Part shown: positions 28,688 through 39,664 of the stretch, one piece after another | Layout: each line of letters begins with the position of its first letter | Position numbering within the stretch: the stretch's first letter is position 1 | Origin: Calothrix membranacea FACHB-236 | GTDB lineage: Bacteria; Cyanobacteriota; Cyanobacteriia; Cyanobacteriales; Nostocaceae | Length of the DNA: 64,000 nucleotides | Reading direction: 5' to 3' | Assembly: GCF_014696315.1 (NCBI RefSeq) | Contig: NZ_JACJPX010000014.1 | Coordinates: 1-64,000, forward strand | Notes under the pieces: model-generated | Seen by the model: the letters and a program-made list of their open reading frames with translations, nothing else | What the model was told of the DNA's origin: nothing | Databases searched by the model: none | Program-made: the position numbers and the translations under genes

Positions 28688-29059
28688 ATGGTTGATCCCT
28701 ACGACTTTGAAGATGACAATTTTGTTTATGACGCAGAGGCGTTATTTCCCCAAAAACGCATTAGCCAAATGACAGAGGGCGAAAAGCTACATCGTTTCAA
28801 CCGTTTTTTTGACAGTAGCAGCCGGGCTATTTTACAAGATTGTCTGTTTCGCATTCTCAATCATGAAGATGGTACTGGCACATTGCAAATTCTTTGCCCC
28901 AATGAAGTTGTGCAGCAACGCCTTGGCAAGAAAAAACGCAAAATCACCAATAACATCAACACTTGCTGGAACCATATTAAATGGTTTGCGTTATGTGTTG
29001 AGCAGAACGGTGAAATGCATTGTCAAACCTTTGACCTAAATGGCGATTTAGTTCACTGA
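28688..29059 (+). CDS. Conserved-looking hypothetical protein
   Basis: 123 residues from ATG 28688 (the in-frame TTG two codons earlier is ignored). Very acidic N-terminus (YDFEDDNFVYDAEALF), a middle rich in Arg/Lys with KKKRKITNNI, and a C-terminal FALCVEQNGEMHCQTF stretch with two cysteines. Soluble. The mix of acidic head and basic core could indicate protein or RNA binding, but no known family is recognised. It lies 58 bases upstream of the Trp-rich protein gene. Confidence 0.6.
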   Translation: MVDPYDFEDDNFVYDAEALFPQKRISQMTEGEKLHRFNRFFDSSSRAILQDCLFRILNHEDGTGTLQILCPNEVVQQRLGKKKRKITNNINTCWNHIKWFALCVEQNGEMHCQTFDLNGDLVH

Positions 29060-29117
29060 AGCCTGACGGTTAAAGTGTGAAGTGAGAAGTATAAATTTAA
29101 CAAACAATAAATAAAAT

Positions 29118-29375
29118 ATGCCTAAAAAACAGAAATTTCCTTACCTTTTGGGTTCTAAGTGGACAGCCCAGCAAAAAGTAGATGGTTGGCGACATTTCCA
29201 AGTTGTTAATCGCAAAAATCAGGGTAAATGGGTTTATGCAGAATTAGTTGCAGCTTGTGACCCAAACGTCCGTTTTTGGATGAATGCCAAATTATTACAA
29301 GATAACTCTCAGTGGCAACCTGGCTGGCAACCTTTAAAAGAAATCAACCAAATTGAAGAAACTGAGGTGTCTTGA
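29118..29375 (+). CDS. Trp-rich protein, TIGR02450 family
   Basis: 85 residues with seven tryptophans. The pattern LLGSKWTAQQKVDGWRHFQV, then KWVYAELVAACD and RFWMNAKLL, matches the TIGR02450 conserved Trp-rich family (often DUF-annotated in cyanobacteria and other bacteria). Function is unknown; it appears cytosolic. A MITE-like insert follows 41 bases downstream. Confidence 0.85.
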   Translation: MPKKQKFPYLLGSKWTAQQKVDGWRHFQVVNRKNQGKWVYAELVAACDPNVRFWMNAKLLQDNSQWQPGWQPLKEINQIEETEVS

Positions 29376-29416
29376 ATAAGGGTTTGGTAATGGGTAATTG
29401 GTAATGGGTAATGAGT

Positions 29417-29680
29417 TAGGACTTACGCAACTGGCACAGTGTTCCTCTGGCTTAAGAGTCAAGAGTCAAGAGGAGCCACTGCGGTCTTCTCCCAAGGGGA
29501 GACGCTAAAAGCGATGGGGTTTCCCCAAGTAGAGCAAGTGGCGTTCAAGGGTCAAAAATTGAGGTTTTTTGGACTCTTGACATTTGAACGCCAGTTCACT
29601 CAACGGAGGGAACCTCCGCACGTGACTGGCTCCCCTAGACAAACCTACACGAAAAAAATATGACAATTGCGTAAGTCCTA
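29417..29680. mobile_element. MITE-like element with 14-bp terminal inverted repeats and TA ends
   Basis: TAGGACTTACGCAA at 29417-29430 is mirrored exactly by TTGCGTAAGTCCTA at 29667-29680; similarity extends to about 20 bp with two mismatches. The terminal TA is what IS630/Tc1-type insertion would leave. The 264-bp unit carries a GC-rich hairpin repeat inside and no transposase. Confidence 0.7.
29472..29542. repeat. GC-rich interspersed hairpin repeat, copy 2 (inside the MITE-like element)
   Basis: Starts GGAGCCACTGCGGTC and ends GCAAGTGGC. Shares TCTTCTCCCAAGGGGAGA-type inner stem with the copy at 55282-55350 and outer arms with the copy at 7005-7049. Confidence 0.65.
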
Positions 29681-30501
29681 TGGGTAATTGGTAATGGGGA
29701 TTTTTCCCCTCATCTCCCACCCTGCGGGTTCGCCGTTAGGCGTTCTCGCAGAGTAGCCGCTACGCATCTACATCCACCTCATCCCCAATCCCGAGTCCCC
29801 AGTCCCCAATCCCCAATCCCTTTATCTAGCCAAACAGTGAACGTTTAAAAATTTAATAATTTGTTGCATATTAAAAATCACTTGCATCAACAATAGCTGC
29901 GGCCAAATCTAATGACTTGAAAGTTTGTCGCTAAAAAAGCAAGATTTTCCTGAATATCTTAGAATTTCAGCCTCACTTCGCCCTTAGCGTTCCCTGGCTT
30001 CATAGGCTAACCCACAGCTAGGAAGATAATTCATGTAATTTAGCCAGCAGCCTCTAGCCTGTGAGCGTTTTTAGTATGTATAGAGACTTTTTTGATATCT
30101 CTTCCTGGAAAGGATGAATCTCGATATTCCCCACTGACATTAAGTATTTATGCCTCTCATCTGCAGAGAGTAGCATAAGCAAAATCAATGGAAAGCATAG
30201 ATAATAGCCCATTTATATCTTTTGTCTTTTGTTACTAATTTTATAAAAATAAAACATAAATAACTAAAATAAAGCCATAAATAGGTTTTTATAGATTTTT
30301 GTAAGATTTAAGCATTAAAAATAATTTAAATATCCTTAAATATGTCTATATCTTCTATTTTCATATTTAAAGCCCCTTTATTTTCTCTGTAGTTTGGACA
30401 ATAATGACAGGACAAGACCTCACGCATCGCCATTTCAGGCTAGGTGAAGGCAAATGTTTCAGCCAAGAGTTTGAAAATAAACTATTAAGAGGCAAATAAA
30501 A
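29681..30501. other. Long leader region upstream of chlL
   Basis: Repeat blocks (CCACCCTGCGGG, CGCTACGCATCTACATC, AGTCCCC heptamers) fill 29690-29820. The remaining 680 bases are AT-rich and hold no ORF; they are likely the chlL promoter and a long 5' leader. No known riboswitch motif was recognised. Confidence 0.5.
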
Positions 30502-31368
30502 GTGAAACTAGCAGTTTATGGAAAAGGTGGAATCGGCAAATCCACAACTAGCTGTAACATATCAGTCGCCCTAGCAAAACGCGGCAAGAAAGTACTGCAA
30601 ATTGGCTGCGATCCTAAACACGATAGTACTTTTACGCTCACCGGATTTTTGATTCCGACTATTATTGATACTCTGCAAGAAAAAGACTATCACTACGAAG
30701 ATGTCTGGCCGGAAGATGTAATTTACAAAGGCTACGGTGGAGTTGATTGCGTGGAAGCAGGTGGCCCACCAGCAGGAGCCGGCTGTGGTGGATATGTGGT
30801 CGGTGAGACCGTGAAATTACTGAAAGAACTTAACGCTTTTGATGAGTATGACGTAATTTTATTTGATGTACTTGGTGACGTTGTGTGCGGCGGTTTTGCA
30901 GCGCCACTCAACTATGCTGATTACTGCATGATTGTGACCGACAACGGCTTTGATGCTTTGTTCGCCGCCAATCGGATTGCTGCTTCCGTGAGAGAGAAAG
31001 CTAGAACTCACCCACTGCGTTTAGCTGGTTTAATTGGGAATCGCACTTCCAAGCGCGATTTGATTGAAAAATATGTAGAAGCAGTACCAATGCCAGTTTT
31101 GGAAGTTCTACCTTTAATAGAAGATATTCGAGTTTCTCGTGTTAAAGGTAAAACTTTGTTTGAAATGGCAGAATCCGACCCTTCTTTAAGCTACGTTTGC
31201 GACTACTATCTCAACATTGCCGACCAAATTCTCGCACGTCCAGAAGGGGTGGTACCAAATGATGCCCAAGACCGTGAATTGTTCTCTTTATTATCAGATT
31301 TTTATCTAAATCCGAATAAACCCCAGGTGCGTAATCCGGAAGAGGAATTAGACTTGATGATTGTATAA
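30502..31368 (+). CDS. chlL: Light-independent protochlorophyllide reductase, iron protein ChlL
   Basis: 288 residues from GTG 30502, preceded by AAGAGG. NifH-like: Walker A GKGGIGKS at 7-14, the two 4Fe-4S cysteines in AGAGCGG and DVVCGG, and the switch regions [11 protein letters not shown] and [10 protein letters not shown]. As a homodimer it passes electrons with ATP hydrolysis to ChlN-ChlB so chlorophyll can be made in the dark. It is the first gene of chlL-DUF5331-chlN; chlB is not here, as usual in cyanobacteria. Confidence 0.97.
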   Translation: MKLAVYGKGGIGKSTTSCNISVALAKRGKKVLQIGCDPKHDSTFTLTGFLIPTIIDTLQEKDYHYEDVWPEDVIYKGYGGVDCVEAGGPPAGAGCGGYVVGETVKLLKELNAFDEYDVILFDVLGDVVCGGFAAPLNYADYCMIVTDNGFDALFAANRIAASVREKARTHPLRLAGLIGNRTSKRDLIEKYVEAVPMPVLEVLPLIEDIRVSRVKGKTLFEMAESDPSLSYVCDYYLNIADQILARPEGVVPNDAQDRELFSLLSDFYLNPNKPQVRNPEEELDLMIV

Positions 31369-31399
31369 ATCATCAAAATTCCAGGATGGGGAAAATAGT

Positions 31400-32098
31400 A
31401 TGGCTTTTTTTCATAGCTTTACAGATTCATTAAAGCAAAAATGGTTGGAGTTTTTCCAGGCTAATCGTGACTGGATTACTCTACATATGGAAGTGGAATC
31501 AGTGTACACCCCCGATGGAGGGAAGCGACCACCTTCTTACCTCATCCTGGGAGTTGCCAACGCGTTAGAGCCAAAACTAGCGCAGTTAATGCTACCCTTC
31601 TCCAAACTTAATCCTGACGCTGACACTTTAATTGAAGTACTGGATTTGCATTTTGACCCGGACATGGCTCTTGGTAATCGTGTAAATCCTAGGGATTTAG
31701 ATAATTATCACTATCAAGCTGCTGCTGTCGCTGAAGAAAGCGCCCATCATCAGACAGAGAATAATTCTCAAAGCAATGGGTTTGCTAATGTAGCAGTTGC
31801 TCAAGAATTTACGATTGTGAGTGGGCTAAACGGGAATAACTCACAAACATCTGCTGATGAAGATGAATTTGGCGATATTTCCTTCGAGACAACATCATCA
31901 GAAATCAAGCTTGATGACCAAATACTGGAAGATTTAGAGTCACCAGATGAGAACGCCTTCAGTGACGTGTTATCAGATGTTTGGGGTGACGAAACATCGC
32001 TACAGAAGGGTGATGCAAGTAATGACTTTTTAGGGGAAGAACTGCCAGCTGGCGTTTTCGATGATTCAGAAATTGCCCGTCTCTTCCCCAACGCTTAA
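31400..32098 (+). CDS. DUF5331 protein between chlL and chlN
   Basis: 232 residues from ATG 31400 (preceded by GGATGGGG); the frame-open extension before it is not needed. Residues 1-110 form a conserved-looking domain (DSLKQKWLEFFQANRDWI, then GGKRPPSYLILGVANALEP and FDPDMALGNRVNPRDLD). The second half is acidic and Ser-rich and probably disordered. Proteins of this family sit between chlL and chlN in many cyanobacteria, which suggests a link to dark chlorophyll synthesis; the role is unknown. Confidence 0.82.
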   Translation: MAFFHSFTDSLKQKWLEFFQANRDWITLHMEVESVYTPDGGKRPPSYLILGVANALEPKLAQLMLPFSKLNPDADTLIEVLDLHFDPDMALGNRVNPRDLDNYHYQAAAVAEESAHHQTENNSQSNGFANVAVAQEFTIVSGLNGNNSQTSADEDEFGDISFETTSSEIKLDDQILEDLESPDENAFSDVLSDVWGDETSLQKGDASNDFLGEELPAGVFDDSEIARLFPNA

Positions 32099-32228
32099 TT
32101 TTTTAGCGTTCCTGTTGAATTTAGGGTCTGCTGGCTGGTGCTATGTACCACATATCACAGGAGTTTGGGGGAAGAATAGTTCTTTCCCCACATACCTGCC
32201 CTATGTTCACCTGCCTTGTTCGCTTTAA

Positions 32229-33656
<1,428 letters not shown>

Positions 33657-33774
33657 AATTTAAATTTTAATCAACAATACTGAGTTACAAGTGCTGAGTC
33701 CTGAATACTTTCTACTTCACTCAGTACTCCGCACTTAAGGCTCAGAACTAAAAAGGTAACACTATCTATTTAAG

Positions 33775-33799
33775 GGTGAACATTAAGTTCACCTTTTTT
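33775..33799 (+). terminator. Rho-independent terminator of the chlL-chlN operon
   Basis: GGTGAAC, five-base loop, GTTCACC, then TTTTTT. A textbook intrinsic terminator, 118 bases after chlN. Confidence 0.9.
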
Positions 33800-33900
33800 C
33801 TTGAGAATACTGGCTAAACTTTCATCCTTCATCCTTCTCTTTCGGAGATGCTTCGCGTAGCTTGCTCCCCCGCAGGGTTACATCCTTTAGACTTCACCCT

Positions 33901-34137
33901 TTAAAGGGCAGCTTCATCGCGTTTACAATCAACAACAATCTCAAAGGCAGTGTTTGGTATTACCTGGCGCAAGTGTCGCAAATATCCATCAGCATCAGAA
34001 CGGCTGCGGAATCGAGCCACAATCACTGGATCTGTATTGGGCACAATACGAGTGATTGCCCAAGTATTGAGGCGTTGTCTATAACCTTTAGGTTGATTTT
34101 CTGCTGTAGAAGCTTGATATTCGGTATTTTGTGGCAT
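33901..34137 (-). CDS. Small conserved-looking hypothetical protein
   Basis: 78 residues. After a polar N-terminus, the sequence RLNTWAITRIVPNTDPVIVARFRSRSDADGYLRHLRQ, with VVDCKRDE at the end, suggests a small alpha/beta (ferredoxin-like or SPOR-like) domain. Start ATG 34137 has AAGGA about 12 bases upstream. It converges with the chlL-chlN operon. Function unknown. Confidence 0.6.
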   Translation of the reverse strand: MPQNTEYQASTAENQPKGYRQRLNTWAITRIVPNTDPVIVARFRSRSDADGYLRHLRQVIPNTAFEIVVDCKRDEAAL

Positions 34138-34169
34138 GATCTAAATTATCCTTTAGGAGCTAAGTTAGG

Positions 34170-34212
34170 GGCGTTAGTAAGTCTCTTGGCGGGGATGGAC
34201 TAACGCCTTTTT
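34170..34212 (+). terminator. Intrinsic-terminator-like hairpin with no upstream plus-strand gene
   Basis: GGCGTTAGT, 20-base loop, ACTAACGCC, then TTTTT. It points along the plus strand, but the nearest gene (33901-34137) runs the other way. It may end an antisense or small RNA. Confidence 0.6.
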
Positions 34213-34753
34213 AATGAGCAATGCACCCTTAGTAATACATTATTTTTGTGTTGTCAACACCTGGTACTAAGCAGTGCAGGTAGCAAATTTCCTATTTCTA
34301 GTATGAAATTTTACTTCTATAATTAAATGCTCTACTAAGCTTGCTATTTTCACTGCAATTAGGAGCGGGTGTACTTAGTTTTAAGATTACTCTATTAATG
34401 GTGTAATGCAAAAAAATTATTTTTTTTCTGTGCAAGTTTTGAGTAAAAAATTATTTTGCCAGCACAACGATTAACGGAACCAGGTTTGTTAAGATTTAGC
34501 CCTAACTAAATCGATTTGTTGCTCGGCTTGCAATCTGGACAGCTTTGACAGCGATTTCGGGGTTGACAATTCAGTATATAACAATTGAATATATACTGGG
34601 CAAGTTGTGCAATTTTTATCTGTGGGGTATGACCCCTTAAGCCACTTGCAATTAAAAAATATTCCCGTCAAAAAATTCAAAGATGATGCTTTAACAGAGT
34701 GTAATACACACTACAAAATATAGGATTAAATTTAAACCTGATAATTTATAAAA
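34213..34753. other. AT-rich intergenic region upstream of the ATP-grasp gene
   Basis: About 540 bases. The only notable structure is a dyad CAGTATAT-10-ATATACTG near 34572-34597, operator-like. The 63-residue ORF here is unconvincing. No short peptide precursor gene with its own ribosome site was found upstream of the ligase. Confidence 0.4.
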
Positions 34754-35743
34754 ATGAAGACACCATTTGTTGTCACAATAATTCAAAAAGTTGTTGAGCA
34801 AATTGGAGCAGTATTAGTATTAGACCCAGAATGTAAATATGTCGGTCACATTACTTTTAAAAATGGTAAGAAAACTGTTTTTCGCTCTACTCATTTCAGT
34901 ATAAATGGTTTTGGAGCAGCAGAGCTAGCAAAGGATAAAGGCTCCTCTAGTTTTTTTCTTAATCATTTTGGCTATAAAGTTCCTGAAGGTAAAACTTTTT
35001 TTGATGAGAAACTATGCAAACAAATTGATACCTTAAGAAATATAGATGATGGTTTTAACTATGCTAAATATCTAGGATTACCTGTAATAGTTAAACCTCT
35101 TAATCTCAGCCAAGGTAGATTAGTAACTAAGGTTTATAATAAGCGAGAATACTATCAAGTAGCAAAAAAAATCTTACAAATCACTCCCGGCTTCATTGTT
35201 GAGCGCTTCCATATTGGCAATGACTACAGAATTGTAGTCTTAGATAAAGAAGTGATGATTGCTTATCAGAGAATTCCTTTATTTATTGCGGGAGATGGAG
35301 AATCTACTATTTTAGAGCTTTTGCATCAAAAGCAAGCGATTCTAAATCAAAATTACAGAAAAATTATTGATTTTGAAGATTTTAGAATTGCTCAAAAATT
35401 AAAAAGGCAAAAATTAACCTTTGAGAGTGTACTTCCCCCAGGTAATATTGTTTATCTTTTAGATAATGCAAATTTATCAAGTGGCGGAGATGCTGTAGAT
35501 TTAAGCGACAGTATTCATCCTGATTTTAAAAAATTGGCAATTAATATTGCTAAAGATATGGGTTTAAGGTTGGCAGGAGTGGATATTATTGCTAGCGATA
35601 TCACAATGCCAATGGTGGATTATACCATTATCGAAGTTAATGGCTCTCCGGGATTGCTCAATTATGCTTCGTTGGGTGAATTGCAAACCCGGAGAGTCGA
35701 AAATTTATATCTTAAAGTTCTGCTGACAATTGAGAATGAATGA
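34754..35743 (+). CDS. ATP-grasp ligase resembling the cyanophycin-synthetase ATP-grasp domain
   Basis: 329 residues, a stand-alone ATP-grasp fold. Visible: YLGLPVIVKPLNLSQGRLV (ATP-binding lysine), FIVERFHIGNDYRIVVL (lid strand), GDGESTILELL, NLSSGGDAVDLSDSIHPD (matching the NLSTGGxAxDxTD block of cyanophycin synthetase), and IIEVNGSPGLLNYASLGE with the Mg-binding E and N. Such enzymes join a carboxylate to an amine using ATP; substrate here is unknown. There is no Mur-ligase half as in CphA. It is isolated by 0.6 kb and 1.2 kb of non-coding DNA and is very AT-rich, consistent with acquired DNA. Confidence 0.8.
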   Translation: MKTPFVVTIIQKVVEQIGAVLVLDPECKYVGHITFKNGKKTVFRSTHFSINGFGAAELAKDKGSSSFFLNHFGYKVPEGKTFFDEKLCKQIDTLRNIDDGFNYAKYLGLPVIVKPLNLSQGRLVTKVYNKREYYQVAKKILQITPGFIVERFHIGNDYRIVVLDKEVMIAYQRIPLFIAGDGESTILELLHQKQAILNQNYRKIIDFEDFRIAQKLKRQKLTFESVLPPGNIVYLLDNANLSSGGDAVDLSDSIHPDFKKLAINIAKDMGLRLAGVDIIASDITMPMVDYTIIEVNGSPGLLNYASLGELQTRRVENLYLKVLLTIENE

Positions 35744-35868
35744 AGGGATTGGGGATTAGGTTTAAAAGCATAAAGTTATTGCAGTAGAAAATGCAAATTA
35801 AAAATATAAATTAGGTGCGTTTATATTTGCGGAATAAGCTGAAGCGATCGCACTTGTAAACAAAGAAT

Positions 35869-35904
35869 CCCCTCAAGTCCTGAAAATCCAGGTTGTTTGA
35901 GGGG
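35869..35904 (+). terminator. Long hairpin downstream of the ATP-grasp gene
   Basis: CCCCTCAA pairs with TTGAGGGG, with an inner CCTG/CAGG stem. Located about 125 bases after the stop. No T-tract beyond two bases, so terminator function is uncertain; strand is chosen by context. Confidence 0.5.
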
Positions 35905-36929
35905 TTCAAATGTTGCAGCAAAAAGTGAATTACTCTTCAGTAAACAGGGTTTAGGTTAAAATTTCAATAATTTTAGGTTAAGTTTCCGTAAAGAATCTAT
36001 CAAAGATTCGTGAAGCCTACAATAAAAATCAGCCATCCCACAGTTGAAATATATGGCAGTAGGCGGATTCAGAGGAATCTTTGACTCATTAATAATATTG
36101 AGAAAATGATTCTCACACGAAAATTTATAGCTGACTAGAGGGTTTTCTCCCCTCATGGCTGTTGGGGACTGGGGACTGGGGCCCCTACGACCGCAGGGAG
36201 TGGGGATTAGGGGTAATGGGGATTGGGAAAAAGCAGGGGAGCAGGGGGAAAAATAACAAACACCAATTACCAATTACCAATTACCAATTACCAATTACCA
36301 ATTACCAATTACCAATTACCCATTACCAATTACCCATTACCAAATAACAAACAAGAGATAATTCGCGATCGCACCCTCTTCCTAAAATGCGATGCCTACG
36401 GCGGGCTACGCCTACGCGAATTTCACCAATCATTACTGCCAAATTTATTTCTACACCCTTATCTAACTTTCTGCCTTTAGCCTCTTTAAGGCAGATATGA
36501 GAGATGCACTTGATTTTCAGGATGTGTCTAAATGGATTATCTAATAGATCAAAACATAAATAGTTAGCAAAAAATACAAAATCACTATTTTTATGCTTGT
36601 TAATTTTTTCTAAAGAAAATTGGGAACATCAGTTCCTTACTAACATTCTTTGTGATTACATATAATTCGGAAAATTTTTTAACGCCTATAAACGTGGAGC
36701 TAGCCTTGGGTAAAGTATAGAAGTTCTATTTCTATTTGTAGCAAGCTTGTAAAACTGTAAGTAGATTAATTTTGAATTTTGAACTTTGAATTTTGAATTC
36801 CCCATAGGGGTTGAGTGCTATGTATGGTAAAAAATTGTGAATTTTTAATTTTAAATTCCTGTCAGGCAAGGGTGATATTTTTTGTGTTATAAAACTCACA
36901 GCAATTTATCTTAGAGCAAAAAATACTCT
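35905..36929. other. Repeat-rich intergenic kilobase before the dynamin/SrfB-like cluster
   Basis: Contains GGACTGG heptamers near 36160-36185, a long CCAATTA array (36263-36342), a GCCTACGGCGGGCTACGCC palindromic repeat near 36393, and then about 450 AT-rich bases. No gene seen. Confidence 0.5.
36263..36342. repeat. Heptamer tandem array (CCAATTA units, about 11 copies)
   Basis: Nearly exact seven-base units in a row, the last few changed to CCCATTA. It is the longest such array in the window. Confidence 0.9.
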
Positions 36930-39464
36930 ATGGAAACAGAACAACTGGAGCGTTTTAAAGAGTATGGCGAATTCATCCTCCAGAAATTAGACTCTGTACC
37001 TGAATATCCCTCCAAGCAAGAAGATTGGGTACCAGCTAGTCTTGATGAGAGTCTGTTTCGCCTGCGGGAAGCTGCTCAAAAAACTGTAGAACTGGCTACC
37101 TCTCCTGTCAAAATTGGGGTGATGGGTGAATTTAGCAGTGGGAAAACTTTGCTGCTAGGTAGCTTAATTGGCTACGCTGACGCTTTACCAGTGAGTGAAA
37201 ATCCAACGACAGGGAATGTTACAGCGATACATATCATTCCTCAGGAAGGCTTTGCGACTACCCAGCTAGGCAATTTTACCGTAGAGTACCTGGATGATGA
37301 AGGTGTGCATGATTGTCTGCGGTTTATGTTGGGTGAAGCCAACCGTCGCACAATTGCTGCTGGACTTCCACCTGCGCTGTTGTCGAAGTTGAAGGAACCC
37401 AAAGATATTCTCAACTGGTGTGAGGAAACCTGGAAAAGTAGCAATAATTTAGAGTTACGTTATCTGCTGCGTGAGTTAGTGACGTTTATCCGCGCTTATC
37501 TATCTTACGGTGAGGCGATGTGTGGTGGATGCTACCAAATTAATGCTACCACTGCCCGTGAAGGGTTGCAGTTACTCGAGCAGCCAATGGCGATTCAAAC
37601 CCTCAGCTTTGATGATTTACCACCCGCTCATATTAAATTACCAAGTCCACCGCAAAGATTAGCCTCAAAGTTATTACAGAATAGTTTCCCACTGATTCGC
37701 CGTGTAGATATTGAAGTGAAAATCTCACGGGAAATTTGGGACGTTACGGGTGCTTCAGAATTTATTTTATTGGACTTTCCAGGGTTGGGTGCTTCTAATT
37801 CGGGAACGCGAGACACATTTTTATCCCTGCGAGAATTAGCTGAGGTGCAGACAATTCTCGTATTGCTAAATGGGAAATCTCCTGGAAGCGATCGCGCCAA
37901 TAAAATCTTTACCATGATGCAGCAGCAGCGACCAGGACAAGACCTCAAGGATTTGATTCTGGTGGGTGTGGGACGCTTTGATCAACTTCCCTTGGAAAGT
38001 GAAGGTGGGGAAAGGGAACTCGATCAACTGATTAACGATAGCGCCGATCATCATCCCTTACAGGAAAGCAGCGTTTTTCAGAAACTTAAAGTTTTACAAA
38101 CAACTATTGACGCAGCCAGCGCCTTTACTACTCAAAAAGACCGTATCGTTTTACTATCACCACTTTTAGGCCTAGCAGATTTAGCAAAGCGTTCTACCTC
38201 AGTAAAAGCAGGTTCGCCAGAGTTTTTAGCTAACCTTGACTATCCCAATTATTTAGACCGTTCCAAGCATCTACAAGAAAAATGGGGACGTTTAAGCGAT
38301 CGCTTATTAACAACTGATGCGCGTAATTATCTTGGCAGACAACTGGGTTACTTTGCTCAAGATGGGGGTATTAGTAAGCTGCGAGAATTAATTCAAAAAC
38401 ACGTCGCTACCCACGGACTGAAGCAGTTGTATGAAGATACAAAACGCGCTGCGGAAGTTGTGCGTCAGCAACAAGATAATCTCAAAAATATTCTCCACGA
38501 AATTCACGAACAAGGAATACCCACAGGAGACAGTCCCGCTTTTTTGGAATTACGGGAAGCAATTGAAAATTTAGATAAAAGCTATAGAAATTTCCAAAAA
38601 GATTTAGGAAAAGAACCACTCAAAGATAGACGCAGTGTTGCTGTTAGCGATGTGGTGAAAGATGAATTAACTTTTAGAATCCTCAGTTGGAGTCAATGGA
38701 CTTTACTGTTCAACAAAGTTAATAATGGTACAATCGCCCTCACCGAATCTAAAGGTGCAGCTGGGAAGTTATTTGAGCGGGGAAACCGAGTTAATATTAC
38801 AATTCCCACCAAAAGCGACGATTTTTATCCCATCTTTGCCAAGACGATTCAAGAAGTAGAAGAATTTGCGCGCGATCGCATTAGTCAAGCAATTGGAGAT
38901 TTGCTGACCAAATTATCAAATTACGTCGCGAAGGAACGCGAATTTCTGCAAACAAATATCAACCCAGAGATGGAATCAGATATTGAATCAAAATTTGGTA
39001 TCGAAGAAGCGGAACTTTTTTATAAACTACTGTTAGGCTGTGACCCTAATCAATGGCAAGAAGCAATCATTTCTGAGATTCATAATCAAGAAAAATCAAT
39101 TTCACCGGAAATGATATTTCCCTTAGCGCGTCAAGATGAAAAACATAATATAGGGCAAATTTTTGATTGGGCCCCTGAACGCAATGGTGCGCCTAAAGCA
39201 AACAATCATCAACTTTTTGTCCTACGTCTCAGAGATGAAATTACTGCTAGCGCCAGTTTGCATCTTGTGCAATATGTCAGTGAAGTGAATCAAAAAGTGA
39301 ACGCTGAATTACAAGGAATTTTGGATCAAATTATTCCTAGTTTGCAAAATATTTCTAAAAAAGAAAATTTACTTAGACATATTGCTGCTGGCGATACACC
39401 ATCACAATCATCTATTCCCACTTGGCTACAAATTCTCGCTGATGTCTCAGCCAAAAATTGGTAA
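36930..39464 (+). CDS. Dynamin-like GTPase
   Basis: 844 residues. GTPase motifs: G1 GEFSSGKT at 66-73, a conserved TT at 93-94 in NPTTGNVTA (G2) and G3 DFPGLG at 282-287; a VGRFDQLP segment (347-354) stands where G4 is expected but lacks the usual T/NKxD. G1 to G3 spacing is long because of a helical insert (about 120-265). The C-terminal half (about 480-840) is helical with coiled-coil character, as in bacterial dynamin-like proteins. No transmembrane helix is evident. It is the first of three co-oriented genes with an SrfB-like ATPase and an unknown protein; a SrfC-like role in a tripartite complex is inferred from that context. Confidence 0.8.
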   Translation: METEQLERFKEYGEFILQKLDSVPEYPSKQEDWVPASLDESLFRLREAAQKTVELATSPVKIGVMGEFSSGKTLLLGSLIGYADALPVSENPTTGNVTAIHIIPQEGFATTQLGNFTVEYLDDEGVHDCLRFMLGEANRRTIAAGLPPALLSKLKEPKDILNWCEETWKSSNNLELRYLLRELVTFIRAYLSYGEAMCGGCYQINATTAREGLQLLEQPMAIQTLSFDDLPPAHIKLPSPPQRLASKLLQNSFPLIRRVDIEVKISREIWDVTGASEFILLDFPGLGASNSGTRDTFLSLRELAEVQTILVLLNGKSPGSDRANKIFTMMQQQRPGQDLKDLILVGVGRFDQLPLESEGGERELDQLINDSADHHPLQESSVFQKLKVLQTTIDAASAFTTQKDRIVLLSPLLGLADLAKRSTSVKAGSPEFLANLDYPNYLDRSKHLQEKWGRLSDRLLTTDARNYLGRQLGYFAQDGGISKLRELIQKHVATHGLKQLYEDTKRAAEVVRQQQDNLKNILHEIHEQGIPTGDSPAFLELREAIENLDKSYRNFQKDLGKEPLKDRRSVAVSDVVKDELTFRILSWSQWTLLFNKVNNGTIALTESKGAAGKLFERGNRVNITIPTKSDDFYPIFAKTIQEVEEFARDRISQAIGDLLTKLSNYVAKEREFLQTNINPEMESDIESKFGIEEAELFYKLLLGCDPNQWQEAIISEIHNQEKSISPEMIFPLARQDEKHNIGQIFDWAPERNGAPKANNHQLFVLRLRDEITASASLHLVQYVSEVNQKVNAELQGILDQIIPSLQNISKKENLLRHIAAGDTPSQSSIPTWLQILADVSAKNW

Positions 39465-39664
39465 ATATCCTTCTTAATTCTCTGTCTTCTTATTCTCTCT
39501 CTTCCTGTACTTCGTGTCTTCTCTGCGAGACGCTTCGCGAATGCGGTTCGTTTATCAAGACTTTTGAAACGAACCACAAAGGACGCAAAGGACGCAAAGT
39601 AAAAAGACAAGAAGAAGATATTCAGCGAACCTCTGCGTTTCAAATTATACCTTCAACAAATCCT

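Noticed and set aside
29439-29663. 74-residue ORF
   Set aside because: Lies wholly inside the MITE-like element and hairpin repeat; no ribosome site or protein-like composition.
34489-34680. 63-residue minus-strand ORF upstream of the ATP-grasp gene
   Set aside because: No ribosome-binding site and low-complexity composition; considered as a possible peptide precursor but lacks a leader/core pattern.
36263-36342. Regular short-period array resembling a CRISPR
   Set aside because: The period is seven bases with no spacers; it is a heptamer tandem repeat, and no cas gene is nearby. The same applies to 16424-16550.
39458-39664. 69-residue N-terminal extension of the SrfB-like ORF
   Set aside because: It translates GGACGCAAA and CTTCGCGAA-type repeat DNA and overlaps the end of the dynamin-like gene; the actin-fold homology starts after the ATG at 39665.
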